64,000 bases of DNA from Trematomus loennbergii (Eukaryota > Chordata > Actinopteri > Perciformes > Nototheniidae). The position numbers and the translations under genes were made by a program. The DNA is taken from contig JAAOOA010000086.1 in NCBI GenBank assembly GCA_012861695.1, positions 24,786,403 to 24,850,402 of the forward strand, written 5' to 3'. The notes beneath the pieces were generated by a model, which searched no databases, was not told the origin of the DNA, and worked only from the letters and a program-made list of their open reading frames with translations. Shown in pieces: positions 1 through 13,567 of this stretch (position 1 is the stretch's first letter; each line of letters begins with the position of its first letter).

Positions 1-679
1 TGGGGATTCAGAGATATTTTTTTATACGGTTTTGCCTTCAAAAAAGTGAATTTATAGAAATGAAAAGACCAAGAGGTTAAGTGTTTGGTTAGATATGCCG
101 TCTAAACTATTACTTTTGAGTATAACACAAAGTTTTTCGAGTTTTTCAGATCAACCTTATGCACTGCGTCTATCTGAGGCAGCACATTCAATAAAGAGGA
201 CAAGATTAGCACTTACCTGACGGCGTATAAGGTATTACAATGGCTGACAGTCCATAAAACCTGACTCTCTTTGCTTTTGTGCAGAAAATGGCAGCCTCAA
301 GTACAATGTGTATAGATATAAAGACAATATAAATGGCTGTGGTCAACATTTCGTCCTAGCCAGGCTCGATTATTGTCCATAAAACACAATTGAGGCATTT
401 GTTGGCCGCCCGTGGACAGATAAGGAAAAGTTTAGCTATTGCCAACTTTTATCAGAGTCTCTGCCCGCCATAACTTCAGCAGAGTTTCCCTAGCAGCGAT
501 GCTTTGCAATAAAAGATGGACCTCCTGTTGTTGCCTGCAGCATGATTCAGACTTCTCCCGAAAAATAAATCTGATCCTAACCCTGAATAGTCTTCTTGGC
601 AGCAGTGGGAACCTGGGTAAGTGCAAGTGTTATACATGTATAGTACAGGCCAGCACAAAGAAAAACTGACCGGATTCTG
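1..679. other. No recognised feature
   Basis: AT-rich single-copy-looking DNA. Short open frames on both strands near 432-669 overlap one another and resemble no known family. Confidence 0.5.
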
Positions 680-985
680 ACTTGCATATGTTGGGCAATT
701 ATCACAATTGGCACAAGTTGAACTATTTAGCATATGCAGACAAAAGGGGAAAAATGGCTTGAACAATTTGGACTGTTCAGCCCTACGGGGAGCACAGATA
801 TGGCCACTTTGTTAAGACTGCCATTTTGTATCCTGAATATGTCAGAAATGTATTCAACATTCTCAATAGCCTCCAAAAATACTCCAAAATTATCCAAATT
901 GGCCAAGCAATTGTTTTGCTATTGTGTGCATATCCTGACGTATGCTACTTATGCTAATTGTGCAAATTGCCCAATTTATACAAGT
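680..985. mobile_element. MITE-like element with long terminal inverted repeats
   Basis: The left end (ACTTGCATATGTTGGGCAAT and onward) matches the reverse complement of the right end (ACTTGTATAAATTGGGCAAT and onward) over about 39 bp at roughly 80% identity. The 306-bp body has no long open frame. No clear target duplication was seen, so the superfamily is not assigned. Confidence 0.6.
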
Positions 986-1084
986 TAGCATCTGGCAGTT
1001 TCTATGTGTTGAGGAACTGTACCAAACATTTCTAACATAACACTTTGGGTACTCACAAGGACTTTATGAAGAACAGACAAAAAA

Positions 1085-1490
1085 ACGGAGTCAGAATGAA
1101 ATTGTTTAATCATAACTGGGTGTTTACGGTTTATTTATTTATTTGGTTTGTTATTTTATCTTTTCTCGATTACCATTTCCTAGTTTATTTGTTTGTTTAT
1201 TTATCTGTTTATTTATTTGCTGTTTTTCAAATGTATTTCTTAAAGAAAATTAAATATATATATATGTTAGTAATTTCGTTTTTGGGAGAAGGGGTGGGAT
1301 AAAATAAGTGTAAACTTCTTCCGACCCCTTTTCGGATGTGTAATTAAGTAGATCATTTGTTTATATATAATTTAGAATCAGCAATATTTTTGTATATCAA
1401 TTTGACACTGCTTAAGTTTGTATTGTATAATAATTCTTTTTTTGGATTATTGTTTTACACATTCAAAATAAATCTAATCAAATCAAGACT
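1085..1490 (+). mobile_element. 5'-truncated LINE, 3' UTR only (same family as 59035-59640)
   Basis: T-rich sequence with TTTATT runs is followed by GAGAAGGGGTGGGATAAAAT and, about 20 bp on, a CTTCTTCCGACCCCTTTTCGG block. A tail near AATAAATCTAATCAAATCAA follows. The GGGGTGGGA...CTCCTTTCGGACA signature recurs in inverse orientation at 59200-59270, where it follows a reverse-transcriptase C-terminus, so this is read as the 3' UTR of that LINE family. Flanking copies of a CTTTGGG(G)TACTCA segment lie at about 1042 and 1552. Confidence 0.6.
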
Positions 1491-2536
1491 GCAGGCCGGC
1501 TGACGGACAGCAGTCTGACTCTGGATTGTTTTTTAGTCTGTTACATAAAACTTTGGGGTACTCAAAGTTTCCAGGTTCACCGTAGGACTCTATGAGGAAC
1601 AACACGGTCCAGAGTCAGACTGCAGGCTGACGGACAGCAGTGGATGGAGGAGGATGGAAATGGACTCTGGACGTGGGGCGAATCTTCTCAGTGGCAGGAA
1701 TCAATAATGCATTAGCGGCGACAACGTGTGGTCCGCCTCTCCTCCCTCAGACTACCAGCAGCTCCCTGCCCTGCTGCTGCATCTTGATATATCCCCCCCG
1801 CCCTCAGCCACTTCATCTAACTCCTGTGATCTACTGTTTGTTTCATCTCACGATCCCGGAGGCCTTTTGGGGAGCCGCTCTCTCTGCCAGTGTTCCTCGC
1901 TCTCGCTGCCCTATTTCTTCTAGGTTTTCTCTAGTCATTTAGTAAACAGAGCATGTCATTTCCCAGGCTCTAGTATGCTTTATTTTACCCCTTTAGAGGA
2001 GAAGGACAGGTACAGTAGCAGTGATGTATGGAGACCTTTAGAAATACAGGGGTTCATCTATAAGAATGCATGATGCTTGGAAAGGAAGCAGGAGTCTCTG
2101 GAAAGAGTAGAATCATATTTATTGCAAAAGGTTTTTAGGACTTCTAAAAATGTTTACTTTCCATCACTGTAAAGGCGTTTCAAATGTGTGATTTTAATAA
2201 TTTCAACTGTATTGTATAACTAAAGAGATAGAAGTGATACAAATAAATATGCAGAACTTTTTTCCCTCCAGACGGTCGCTATTTATTTAAGCTTCTGTTC
2301 TGGATCTGCTCAAACAACTCACTTAAAATAACATTTATTTATACTTCCATTACCATTGAGATGGATGTTTTGCTCCGAATTCACCAACAGAGAAAGAGAG
2401 AAAAAAATATGTGTACTAAACCTTCCAACAACCATGCTCTCCAATTATGTGGAAAAAACAAGCTAAAAGTGAAAAACAGAAAACACATATTTTCTAAGAA
2501 TATGTGTTTCTTGTTGGCCTCGAACAGCCTTCATGG
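1491..2536. other. Mostly unassigned DNA with a short diverged duplication
   Basis: The segment GCTGACGGACAGCAG occurs at about 1498 and again at about 1627, with related flanks (GACTGCAGGC, and AGTCTGACTC or its inverse). The rest, including the CT-rich stretch 1730-1925, shows no recognised gene. Confidence 0.45.
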
Positions 2537-2900
<364 letters not shown>

Positions 2901-3609
2901 AAAAAGAGCAAAAACGGACAGACGTATCATTTGCCAGATAACTCCTAATGTGCTTTAGAGAAAGCTCCTTGTAACTCCATCGCAGTCGGGAGCCTAAAAT
3001 CTCCCCGACATGGAGTCTTACAGAGAGGAGCCGTACAACATCCTGTTAGTGCAACGTTACACAATGCAACACGAGAACAGGTGCTGGAGAAACATGAGGT
3101 ACGAGGGGGAAGAGGCCGATCGATAAAACCGGGTCTGCCCTCCACTTCCGTGCTTCTTGGCAAAGACAAACAACGTCTTCCATCTCCTCTCAAGATAACC
3201 CTTTTTTTGGCCGTATTTACCTTTCACTGATAGGCACTGTAGCGAAGTGAAAAGTCTGATTTCCATCAGTTGGTGCAGTGCAGAGCTGCAGCATCTGTGT
3301 GGAAGGGGTGGAGGGTGTGGGGGGAGGATCGGATCTGCCAGGCTGGATCAAGGCCCAACGTTGGACCCCTCCACACAGAGCGGCTGCGATAAGGACATAT
3401 CTGTTACAGTCCTACTGAGTGCCAGTGGCGGATATGGGACGGTAAAGTGCATCTGGAAGAAGAGAGGACACCATCTGGTCCAGATCACCTTCAATCTGCA
3501 AACACCAGCACTTTCTATACTCCACCCCAACCACAAAGCCCGATCCTGGGAACTTATAGAGGGGTGCAGGGATGACGTTATGTTGTAGGCCCATAAATTA
3601 GCATCGCAA
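2901..3609. other. No recognised feature
   Basis: Moderately GC-rich DNA. Overlapping short open frames on both strands between 2945 and 3594 have no recognisable domain and no convincing splice context. Confidence 0.45.
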
Positions 3610-3985
3610 GGGCTCTCTCGATTCCATGTGATTTTGGATTATTGCAGAAAATAATCTCTGTGGCAAACAAACGTTTATAACTTACATGTTTTGTTCAGCA
3701 GGATAATCTCCACATATTAACACCACGTTATGATTTCTGAAGTAAAAAGCTAGCGTTAGGCTTTAAAGGTACTACAGCACGGTCACATGACTTCACATCA
3801 CCACCGCTAAGCTAAAGGAGACTAATGTTGGGCTATAAAGGAACTACAGCACGGTCACATGACTTCACGTCACCACCGTTAAGCTAAAGGAGGCTAATGT
3901 TGGGCTATAAAGGAACTACAGCACGGTCACATGACTTCACATCACCACCGCTAAGCTAAAGGTGGCTAATGTTGGGTGTGATGAC
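3610..3985. repeat. Interspersed repeat with a 72-bp tandem triplication
   Basis: The left part (GATTATTGCAGAAAATAATC through TTCAGCAGGATAATC) also occurs at 58365-58500, so it is an interspersed repeat. From 3761 to 3976 a 72-bp unit occurs exactly three times (starts 3761, 3833, 3905). Its core is ACTACAGCACGGTCACATGA, and units differ at only a few positions. The related copy at 58510 has one unit. Confidence 0.85.
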
Positions 3986-6760
3986 GTTTAGTGGGGAAAC
4001 CAGTGTGGTATTAACTGATGTATTTTATGTCGTAGAACAAAAATCTCTTCAGCTTGTGTTAACCACGGACCTTATTTCAGGCTAACAACCCACAACTAAT
4101 ATAAAAAACCATTAACTTCAAGACGAGGGAGCCCGGAAGTGCTAAAATGCTGACTCTTTCCGGGGTTTTTCACTTATTCCTGCACCACTGTGTTGTCAGC
4201 AGAGGTGAGCGTGGGCAGGGGAAATGCTGAGATGCTGGATGTGGAATCTGAAACAGCAGCAGCCTGACAGCAACATTTAATGTTTGCCTGATACAGGGTT
4301 TTGGACTTGAGCAGAGACACAAATATTTTCTGATCGAAGCTGCTGACGGCCAGGAATGTTGTGCTAAAAAATACAAAATCCTTTCACTTTGCAGAAAACC
4401 CCTTTAGAATACATAAGAGTTTAATTTCCTTGAAAAGCCTCTCGATCAGCATCTACAAGACCTTGAGAGTTCAGAATGAGAAAAAATATAGACATTTTGA
4501 AGTAAAACAATAAATTCCAGCTCAATATTATCATCACATTAACACTGCATATTTACATTTGGTACAGCAGGAATTTCTTTAAACTTTACAAGCATTATGT
4601 TTCAAAATACCCTTTTTTATTATTCTTGAATCAATACAGACAGTCTGTTTTCTGTTGTGTATTCTGTCTGCTCATTGGCAACATGTTGCATCATCGCTGC
4701 ATCTTCGAGGTATTAAAAATGCATTATTTCACAACTTCACCCTCTGTAAAATCCTGGGACTCTAACAAACTAAACAATCATGTTGTATCTGTCCAACATA
4801 TTCACCGTCTGGATTTCTGTTTCGGATATTAATGCATTTTAGAGCATATTTAATAAGAGAATGCCTAATTTAGCATTTTTTAACATGTCATTTCAGAAAA
4901 CTTGTAATACAAAAAATTGACTGGGGAAGTTTTAGGCTGATATCTAATTATTAAAGTGTTACACTATTCACCTGCAGTGTCTTTTGAATGATTTGACTCA
5001 TCAAAAAAAAGGGCTAAAACCCATACCTTTATTTTATTGAAACCACGAAAAGAAAAAAGTATGATTAAATTCTACAATAAGAACAAAATGAAACAGGTGT
5101 ACCAAATCCATCACATAATAGATATAAAAAATGTACTGTTTCATTTTATAAGCCAATACGAACCGTATATTCCCTTTAAAACCATCTTGACTGTTCCCTA
5201 ATTTCAAATAAATAAATGATTACAAACAAGAATCTTTACCAAATGTTTTAGAACCGCCTTTAAGACATGTTTTGGGGGCTTCAGTCTGGCAGTAGGGGGC
5301 ACACTAATACTGGCCTCCAACTTTCACTGGGGCCCCTCAGATAACAATGAACTTGAATTTGTTCCTAATCTCCAACCGAAACTCATGGCAGCCCTTTGGA
5401 TTAAAGGAGGTGGTTTAAATGTTAAATGTGTCATTGAAAGGCGGACAGCTAACGGACAAGGGGCCTTTACAAATCCCTTTTGGGGCTGAAGTAACGGACT
5501 AACGGCTTAACGTACCACACACAACGCTCGGCTGGGACTTTAAAATTCAAAATCCCCCACGCTACGTCCCTAATGGCTGCAAGGAGAAACAAAACAAGCC
5601 AATTACAGGGTTCCAGGATTCAAACAGGCCAATGAAAAGGCAGCCATTACTTCAAGTTCATTAACTTTCACAGATGCACACACACAGTGTTGCTCATTCA
5701 AAAGTCATTGCTCTGCCAGACACAATTGAAAGGCGTTTGTAATCCCCTGGATCTTAATTCATATCCTGTGTGGATGCCGTTTTAATGGTGCAGCTTGCAG
5801 CAAATAAAGCCTTGGAAATTGAAATCAATAGTCATAAATCAGCATAATAAGCATCGAGGCTGGAATTGGACGGATAAAAAAGTCCGCTGTTCTCAAATCT
5901 ATTATTTGACATTTATGAGCAGAACTCTTAATCCTCGGGTCGGCTAACGGTGCGAGCGGAGCCGACTACAAATCACAGAGCAGAGCAGAATAATGTCCGG
6001 GAATACGATGCAAAAGTCGACCCTGAACCTGAAGCTGCCTCAGGTCTGTAATTACAAGCAAAGATAAAAAAGCCCAGATGAATCCTTCACGGTAAAATAT
6101 TGACTCAAAGTTGCAGCAATTATTTTCCCCGAGCAGAATCACCAATCGACTGCAACACACACTGTGCAATGCTCATGAGAAGTATACACTTAATTGTTAT
6201 TAATGTATGCTTTACATTTCCACACACTTATATCACGCTCCTACTTACTTTTTACCATGGATGTGAACTATCTGATTTCATTTATCACGTGTTGTCATAT
6301 CTCGCCTTTTATCTCAATTGAATTTCCCTGCAGTGGGATGAATAAAGGATTTATTTTTCAGATTTATTTTCAAAGTTCACCTGGTCTTTTATAAAATATG
6401 CTCGTGAGCAGGTCATAAAAAATAATCTTTGGACAATAATGCACGCTCAGGCATCTCTACACAGCCTTCTCCTCGGTTTTATTACACAGAACAAGAGGCT
6501 TGATTTAGGGCGACAGGTAGAACAACAAATAAAAGAGTGCAACAAGACTTTTCATCCATGCAGACGGGGTAATTCCTGCCTTTTTACTGGCTCTCTGAGC
6601 AATGCACTACACATGAACTTAAAGCCAACGGCCCCAAAGCGCGCTCCCGAAATGCCAGGAGAACAAAAGCAGCGGCCGTTGGTGAGGCTGTTCGAGTTGT
6701 GACAAGACAGCAAGTGGCTGGAATTGAGAGGGGAAGGAGGGGGATTTTGCCTTTGTGCAT
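3986..6760. other. No recognised gene; unassigned, mostly AT-rich DNA
   Basis: No splice-bounded coding segment or repeat with clear ends was identified. The stretch 5690-6170 is more balanced in base composition and free of visible repeats, so it could hold conserved non-coding sequence; that is a guess. Confidence 0.4.
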
Positions 6761-6763
6761 GAG

Positions 6764-6792
6764 TGTGTGTGAGAGTGTGTGTGTGTGTGTGT
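6764..6792. repeat. Short TG microsatellite
   Basis: TG dinucleotides with small GAGAG interruptions upstream. Confidence 0.85.
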
Positions 6793-7116
6793 GGAGGGGT
6801 TCAAAGAGGGAGTCCGGCTTTGTTCGCCGTCTGTTGCCCTCCTATGGGGGGAGTGACGAGGGGTTGCAGGGAGACAAAGAGTCCCAACAGACTCGAAACT
6901 GGAGGTAGCCAGCCACACACTAAATCCTCTACACACACTTGATGACACACAAGAGTTTTTTACACAATCCCATGACAGTACCCAAGCGAGGCACTCTGGA
7001 ACTGGGTCAAAAATCCAATTAATCCATGACAGGAGAGACGGGTTTGGAAGACACTCAGAGAGACGGTGCAGGAACACCACAAGAGATGGGAAACAATACA
7101 CCACTGCCCCTTGACC

Positions 7117-7123
7117 TGTGTGT

Positions 7124-7197
<74 letters not shown>

Positions 7198-7250
7198 TGC
7201 GTGCGGGCGTGCGTGCGTGCGTGCGTGTGTGCATGTGTGTGAGAGAGAGG
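7117..7250. repeat. (TG)n followed by (GTGC)n microsatellite
   Basis: About 60 bp of TG grades into about 50 bp of GTGC/GCGT repeats, then short TG and GA runs. The tetranucleotide looks like a TG array that acquired and spread a T-to-C change. The 218-aa minus-strand frame crossing it is a repeat artefact. Confidence 0.95.
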
Positions 7251-7654
7251 TGTGTGAGGTTATGTGGTGAGACAACCTGTTTTTGATTTCAAACTCGCCA
7301 CAGATGCACAGACTTCTTAATGCACTGAGTGCCCCTTGGCATCACTTCTGGCAACAAAACTACCTGGTGAAGTTTAGAAAACACTGTATTATGGGGTTGA
7401 AATACATTACTAACATGGGGTACAAAAGTTCAGTTTGAAACTACTATCTTATATGCTGTTCCTGAAAATTGGGGGTTTTGATTCACACGAGACACAAAGA
7501 TTGGCCATCTGGGTGTAAAATCCTCTGTTTGTCAAGTACTATAATTTAATAAATTACAGAAGTTTTCTTCATTTGCAAGTTAGGGTTGAGTTTTAGTTTC
7601 CCACACAGCCTGCTGGGGGAAAGTAGACTGTTTTATGGGGGTTTATGTTTAGTT

Positions 7655-7745
7655 TTTTAGCCATTGCAGACCATTTACATGCACACAAACCTATAAAACA
7701 CTACAGGAAAGGGAAAACCCCAACTAAGCATACATGGGCCTTTTT
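7655..7745 (+). repeat. Interspersed repeat fragment (family shared with 22335 and 22972)
   Basis: Shares TGCAGACCATTTACATGCAC and GGAAAGGGAAAACCCCAA with two other sites in the window. Only the 5' portion is present here. Confidence 0.7.
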
Positions 7746-10292
7746 AAGTTAGGTATGTAACTTAAAATAAGTCAATGTGGAGTCTTGGTTTAACACAGAA
7801 CTCGAATAGCTCTCTTCTGAATGGAGTGAATGGACACGTCTTATTTTGACGTGGATGAGTTTATTTTGGGGTTAGTTTAAAGCCCAGTGCTGTCGTGACA
7901 AAGTGTGAGTATTTATTTACCGAGGATTGAGACCGGGCTGTGTTTGTCATGCAAACCAAACTGCTAGCACTGCACCTAATTTATTTCTGGAATTGTTTTT
8001 CTTCTGTATACCCCTTTGAAGTTCCCTGAAATAATTATCAACTTTCACAAATTGTACATAAAAGCAGCTCTGCCTTTTCGATTACGGAGTGAGGAGCAAA
8101 TCAAAAAGAGTATTATTTCTCCTACCTCAGCCATGCTTTCTAACGATCTTCTCTAATCCTTCCACAGCTTTGCACAAATCCCCCCTCCTTTGGGAGAGAG
8201 TACGTTTGGAGGCTATTACCACTGAGTGAAAGTGGGGAAATGCATGTTTGGCTCCGCCGGGTGTTAATTTGGGGCGAATGGACTCCAGCAGAGGGGTGAA
8301 AACAGGGATGTTACTTCGGGTGATGGGTGTCAGCGGGCAAGATAAATAATGTAATGCCTACAGGGTGTAATAGCAACGGTATGAATCGAGGCGGTGACAC
8401 TCCTGGGAAATGTTCTTCCTAATGGAGGACAAATTCAACACCGTCAGCCGCTGTTTCCAGAGTCCCAGCAGAAATGCAAATAAAGAAGGAGGGACAACAG
8501 GAAGCTAAAAAAAACACCCCAGGATTTACAGTTTCCTGATTAAATCCTCTCTAGGAAACAGAACCCCCTGGCGTTATAACCGTGCTGTATTTCAGTGTTG
8601 TCACAGCAGGTGTTGCCCATCAGCTGTCAGAGTCAACAATATCTGCAGCTTTTCATTCAGTATGGATTTACTCTTAAAACCTATGACCAGTCCGGAGTGA
8701 AACATGATGACTTCAGCGATGCCGTGGTGGTATTATTTTGTCAGCTGTCACAAAGAAACTTGTCACCCGTCACTCCCCAGTCTATCAGACCACTTGCAGT
8801 CTTGTTAAATACGATACCAAGAAGAGCAAGTGTTTGGCTCATAACGAGGGGACCTTTTTTATATTTGGCACGTCTGGCTAAGAATGTTATGATACTAAAA
8901 GGTGTTATTCATTCTGACCACAGTTTGGAAAATGGTCTAGTAATCATGCTTTACTTTACTTGGATCAGAACAGAAGATAACTGGGGCAACTTGAACTAAA
9001 GGAAGCAGACATGTAGAAGAAAGATAGCAGCTTGATTATCTACTAAACTAGAAACTTGATATGTGTTATGACTGCTGTTCAGTTTTTGCCCTTAGCCTTA
9101 ATGTTTCCTGTGCTCTGAATTGTGAAATAACCTGCTGTTTTTTTTGTGTACCCGATGCCAATGTTAATTGTTTGGAAAGTTCAAACAATGTCAAATTTCC
9201 CACCATCTTTTCCCGACTTACAAAGAATGTTTTTGCCAATAACCCAAGCAGAGTTAGGTAGAAAAGCACTGAGAGAGTGCAATGTATTATTTTTAAACTA
9301 ATGCACACATCCACCCTTTATCTACTTAGACCCTCAATGAAATGTAACGTTAGGTTCTTCCTTGGCCCATGTTCACACCCTTCCAACAAGTTTCACACAT
9401 TTCGATGCAGTAGTTTTCCCTCAATCCTGCTGACCGACAAACCATCAAACCAAACAGACCAAAGAACTTCCTGTGAAGGTGGTTTTGTGTGACGCAAGTT
9501 TAATTATTCGTACAGTAACTGCTAAAAAATTCAATGTGACTTTTGGTTTCAAGCTGAAGAAGAATAGCAGACAGTCCGGTGTTTGTGACGATAAACGTTT
9601 CTTCAAGTGAGTTTACACGTTAATGTTGTCACGACCTAACGTGAGGAAATACCGCAAACAGAGGGAAGTCAGACACATAGAGAACTGAAGAAGGAAGATA
9701 CTGGAACTGGGTGGATGAAGAACAAGGTAACAAATTGGAAATGAAGAGTAGAAAGAAGAAGATAAATATTCATGGTACCAAGAGAATGCATCCTAATGAC
9801 TTTGCTGCTCAATTGACTTTTCCTCCAGCATCGACATGAGGTTGTCCTTGTGGTTTATAGTTAAACATTTTGGACAGTCATTGAACTCAAGCTTAGGTAA
9901 ATCGAACACATACAGAACTGAAGAAAAGAAAAGAGCATGTTTGGATGGACTTAGAAGTCCTTGAGGTAACAAGAGTAAGATCAGTGTAGTCGTTTTAGAA
10001 GAGACGCCTAGAGCAGAGGAAGAGAGGCAGGGAAAGGGAAAGAAAGAAGTGAGCATATGGGTGAACGAGGGAGGCGGATAGATTAATCTACAGACAGAAA
10101 GCTTGAATAGGAAAGAACAATGCGTGAGAGGGTGAAGCCTCTCTCATTCCTGGGGTCGACTCTGCCTTAATCAAGGCTCAGAGGAACAATCGGGTGCACA
10201 TGGCCCCAGGGAGGAGCTCCTGTATTCTGCAGAGGGTGATCAATCAGAGCCGCTGGCCGCCATGCAGATGCTCCGCTGTACCATAACTAGCT

Positions 10293-10319
10293 CACACGCG
10301 CACACGCACACGCACACGC

Positions 10320-10401
<82 letters not shown>

Positions 10402-10418
10402 ACACACACACACACACT
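10293..10418. repeat. (CA)n microsatellite with CACG start
   Basis: Begins as CACACG hexamers, then pure CA, with CC breaks at about 10369 and 10400. Confidence 0.95.
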
Positions 10419-11424
10419 GAAAGCGACAGTGATGAATTAGGAAACGCTCAGACAGTTTAGGAGTCGCTGACTTTCCTCATCTGCATAATAAACTGTCGCA
10501 TGATCTCATCTCACTTTGTTCCCCACTTTTCTCCTCTCTTGACTTCAGTTTTCTTTTACTTCGACCTGTATCAACCTCTGTCTTATCAGTTTCCAGAGGA
10601 CCGACCTTAACTCTTTGAAAACACAAGAAGCTTGGGTTTCAATTTGTCCATTTCCTTTCTGCAGCTTTCTCACTAAACCCCCTTAGGAAAGCAGCTCGAT
10701 TTGAAGTGACAGGACACTATTTGCTCATTCAGCACCAATAGCAGTCCAAATAGAGTTGTGTATTTTTACCCAAAAGCAATCCCTATCGCACAAGAAAACA
10801 ACTCGGATGCACCTTTGGAGGAATCCAGGAATACTCTTGCTACGGTACCTACGTTTGTCCTCTGCAAAGCTTTAAAAAAGTTGCATTACTGTGGAACCGG
10901 GGCACCTTGAAAATAATGAGATACTGTTGGAGAGAAGACACTCTCTCATAGCATCCCACTCGAGTTTTGTTGACACCCGACAAGGTCTAAAAACAAGCAC
11001 AACTCCTCAAAAGCAGAAGGAGTGGGAGGGAGAATAGATTTAATACATAACACCGCAACAGTGAGACAAATGCTCAGCAGCTTTTGTGTCTAAAAACTGT
11101 TGCATAACCTGTTACTTCAAGGGTACCTCGCTCGCTCTGAGAAGGGGTGAAAATAAAAAGTGACGCCTTCACAATCCAGACTCAAATACATCAAAAGCTA
11201 TTGGATGTATTGCAAAGAAATTCTGTTTACTGACGTATCCTTGAGTGCAACAATGAGGTTGATAATTCGGGTTTATTACTTTGGTTTTCATAAAACATTC
11301 AGGGTATTCTGATTAAAGAATGTTTGTTGGCATAAGATGATGAGAAATGTGGATAGTCTTTGGTAATCAAACCCCATTGTAGGTGTAGCAGTAGGTTGAA
11401 TAGAGCATTTAAAGGGAATACTAG

Positions 11425-11632
11425 GAGGCGTATGGCGCAGTGGGTTGTGCGTAGGTGTTCGGATCAGGGGGTCACAGGTTCAAACCCCACTGCAGTCAGC
11501 ATGTCGTTGTGTCCCTGGGCGAGACACTTCACCCCAAATTGCTCCTGTGGGGATTGTCCAGAGTATTGAGTATGTAAGTCGCTTTGGATAAAAGCGTCTA
11601 ACAAGTAACATGTCATGTAATGTAATGAATAC
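11425..11632 (+). mobile_element. tRNA-derived SINE with L2-like tail, copy 1
   Basis: Begins GGCGTATGGCGCAGTGGGTT (A-box region), with GGTTCAAACCCC as B box. It ends with GTCGCTTTGGATAAAAGCGT followed by TGTAATGTAATG, the L2-mobilised tail common in teleost SINEs. It is about 200 bp long and near-identical to 16236-16437. Confidence 0.9.
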
Positions 11633-11900
11633 ATGTAAAGGTAGTCTTTCTGATTTAACCTACGTTGAGCTCCATAAAAGGAACCGGTTAGATAATCTGG
11701 AGACAAAGCAAGAGAGTCCATATCAAGATGGTTTGGACATACGATACATACATTGATTTTATTTCTCTATCACCAACACAAGGCCATTCTTTGTGGTTTT
11801 GAATAAAACATTTTGGATTATCATTGAACAAATGTCCATTAGATTTGGTGCAGACCTTCATGTTTCCCTCAGCATGAATTGTTATAATGTCGGTGTTACC

Positions 11901-12280
11901 TTAAAGGTGGGGTAGATAATTTTGGAGAAACCAGCTCGAGTGCGCTAGAATTTGAAAATACACAACCGGAAAAAATCTGCCACTTCCTTACAGAGCCCCT
12001 CTCCAACACACACGAACGCGCACATGACCAATGAGGGCACGAGATAAGTTTGTGCACAGAAGGAAGGCTGACAGGCAGGTAGGCCATCCAGTTACTTTAG
12101 CCGGGCCGTCTAAAATGATTGGTCGTGCTTTTTACAGTACTACGGCTTCCACAGATGACATTTTTTTATGTATTTATTGTCAAAGCATTTAATATATTCA
12201 TTGCTATCGGGATGTTAAGAGCATTCCATGGAATATAACAAAAAGTGTTTCTGAAATAAATTACACACCCCACCTTTAAC
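11901..12280. mobile_element. TTAA-flanked MITE, copy 1
   Basis: TTAA at 11901-11904 and 12277-12280 flanks a 372-bp body with inverted ends AGGTGGGGTAGATAAT and, in reverse complement, AGGTGGGGTGTGTAAT. The body shares ACGAACGCGCACATGACCAA and CATTCCATGGAATATAACA with the copies at 35002, 52260 and 55356. A TTAA target with inverted ends suggests a piggyBac-like origin. No transposase is present. Confidence 0.85.
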
Positions 12281-13311
12281 CTTTGATCCAGTGTGATCAC
12301 CGGGACAAAAAAAGTACCTGAAATGTAATTCAAAGGCTTTTTTTGTGATATGCACAATAGCTACGGCTTAGTTTGGCACTGAAAATCTGAAGTCTCAAGC
12401 CTAATGTGAAACTGGCATTTTAATACTTGAAAATCATTGGTTATCGTGCTTAAGTGGTGCATGTTCCTATAGACATTTACATTAAATCACAATATAATGA
12501 AAGTAGGTTGGTGTGGTTGCAGCTAAAAAGGGATTTCAGTCAATGTGTTGCCCTAGGATACTCTGTTTGTTGACCATGGACTAACTCCTTAGATTTATGT
12601 GCCACTAAAAGTTTTATTTTCCATGACTTCATTGATTTACATTTCCAAGCAGTACATCCTGGTTGATAATTAAATGATGGCAATCTAGCAAATCAGAACA
12701 ATGCTCAAGAAAAACTGCTTTTCTTGCACTAAGAAGTCTGCTGTAGCTTTACCTCATAAACTGATTTATTTATGTGTTTGTTTGTTTGACACCTGCAGTG
12801 GTTTAATCCAATGAAGCGGCATCTTGTTTATTTCTCCTAACAATAAAGCTTTTCCATCCTTACATGTATTATTTGTTCTCTATTCCCCTTTTATTTATCT
12901 GACAGTGTGTATTGGAGCAGGTTGGTATATATGCGCCTGGTGCATTACAGACTCTATTAATCACCGCCATGTTCTGCGCTCTGAACAATGACAAAGCTCG
13001 AACTGCACGGATGAAAAACTGCTGCCACAGCCGAGCTGGAAATCAAAAGCCGACTGATTTCAATCTACCGGAGACTGAAGACTTTCGAAAGCAGGGCGGA
13101 TCAATTTAAGATTTGGAGGACTGCTTTGTTTTTTTTATGTTTCTTTTACAACTCCTACCTAGTTCTTGAAATACATACAGAGCATGAACACAGCTAGATG
13201 GATTTCAATAACATAACATGAGTTGTAGGATTAAAACAACAACAAAAGGGCTTTAAAATGGCTCAGTTATAGTCCACGGTTTATATGATGCTAATGCTAC
13301 ATAATACCTGA
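12281..13311. other. No recognised feature
   Basis: AT-rich DNA. The small open frame at 12912-13109 has no recognisable motif. Confidence 0.45.
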
Positions 13312-13329
13312 CACACACACACACACACA
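13312..13329. repeat. Short (AC)n microsatellite
   Basis: Nine AC units at the edge of the teleost repeat that follows. Confidence 0.85.
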
Positions 13330-13335
13330 TACCAT

Positions 13336-13567
13336 GTATACATCACTTCAGGGGACATTACATTGACTTACATGCATTTCCTGGAGACTTATCCTAACCT
13401 TAACCATAACCAACACATGCCTAACCCTACCCTAACCCTAACCAAGTCTTCACCCTAAAATTAATGATTCCCCTCATGGGGTCCTCCATGTTGTCCCCAT
13501 AAGGGAGGTGAGTCCCCACACGTGACTCTGTAAACAGATGTAGGTCCCCACAAGTATAGTAATGCTA

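Larger units (their letters stand above)
7251..11424. other. Mostly unassigned DNA
   Basis: Apart from the repeat fragment at 7655 and the CA array at 10293, no feature was recognised. The open frame at 8595-8999 (134 codons, plus) has no recognised domain and no exon-like boundaries, and is treated as chance. Confidence 0.4.

Noticed and set aside
6619..7275. 218-codon minus-strand frame
   Set aside because: Half of it is His/Thr/Arg from TG/GTGC repeats, and the rest has no domain or splice context.
8595..8999. 134-codon plus-strand frame
   Set aside because: No recognisable domain, no good splice or start context, AT-rich surroundings. It is within what chance allows in 64 kb.
11425..11510. 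tRNA gene at the GGTTCAAACCCC B box
   Set aside because: Same head occurs at 16236 followed by the same SINE body and L2-like tail; no acceptor-stem pairing.
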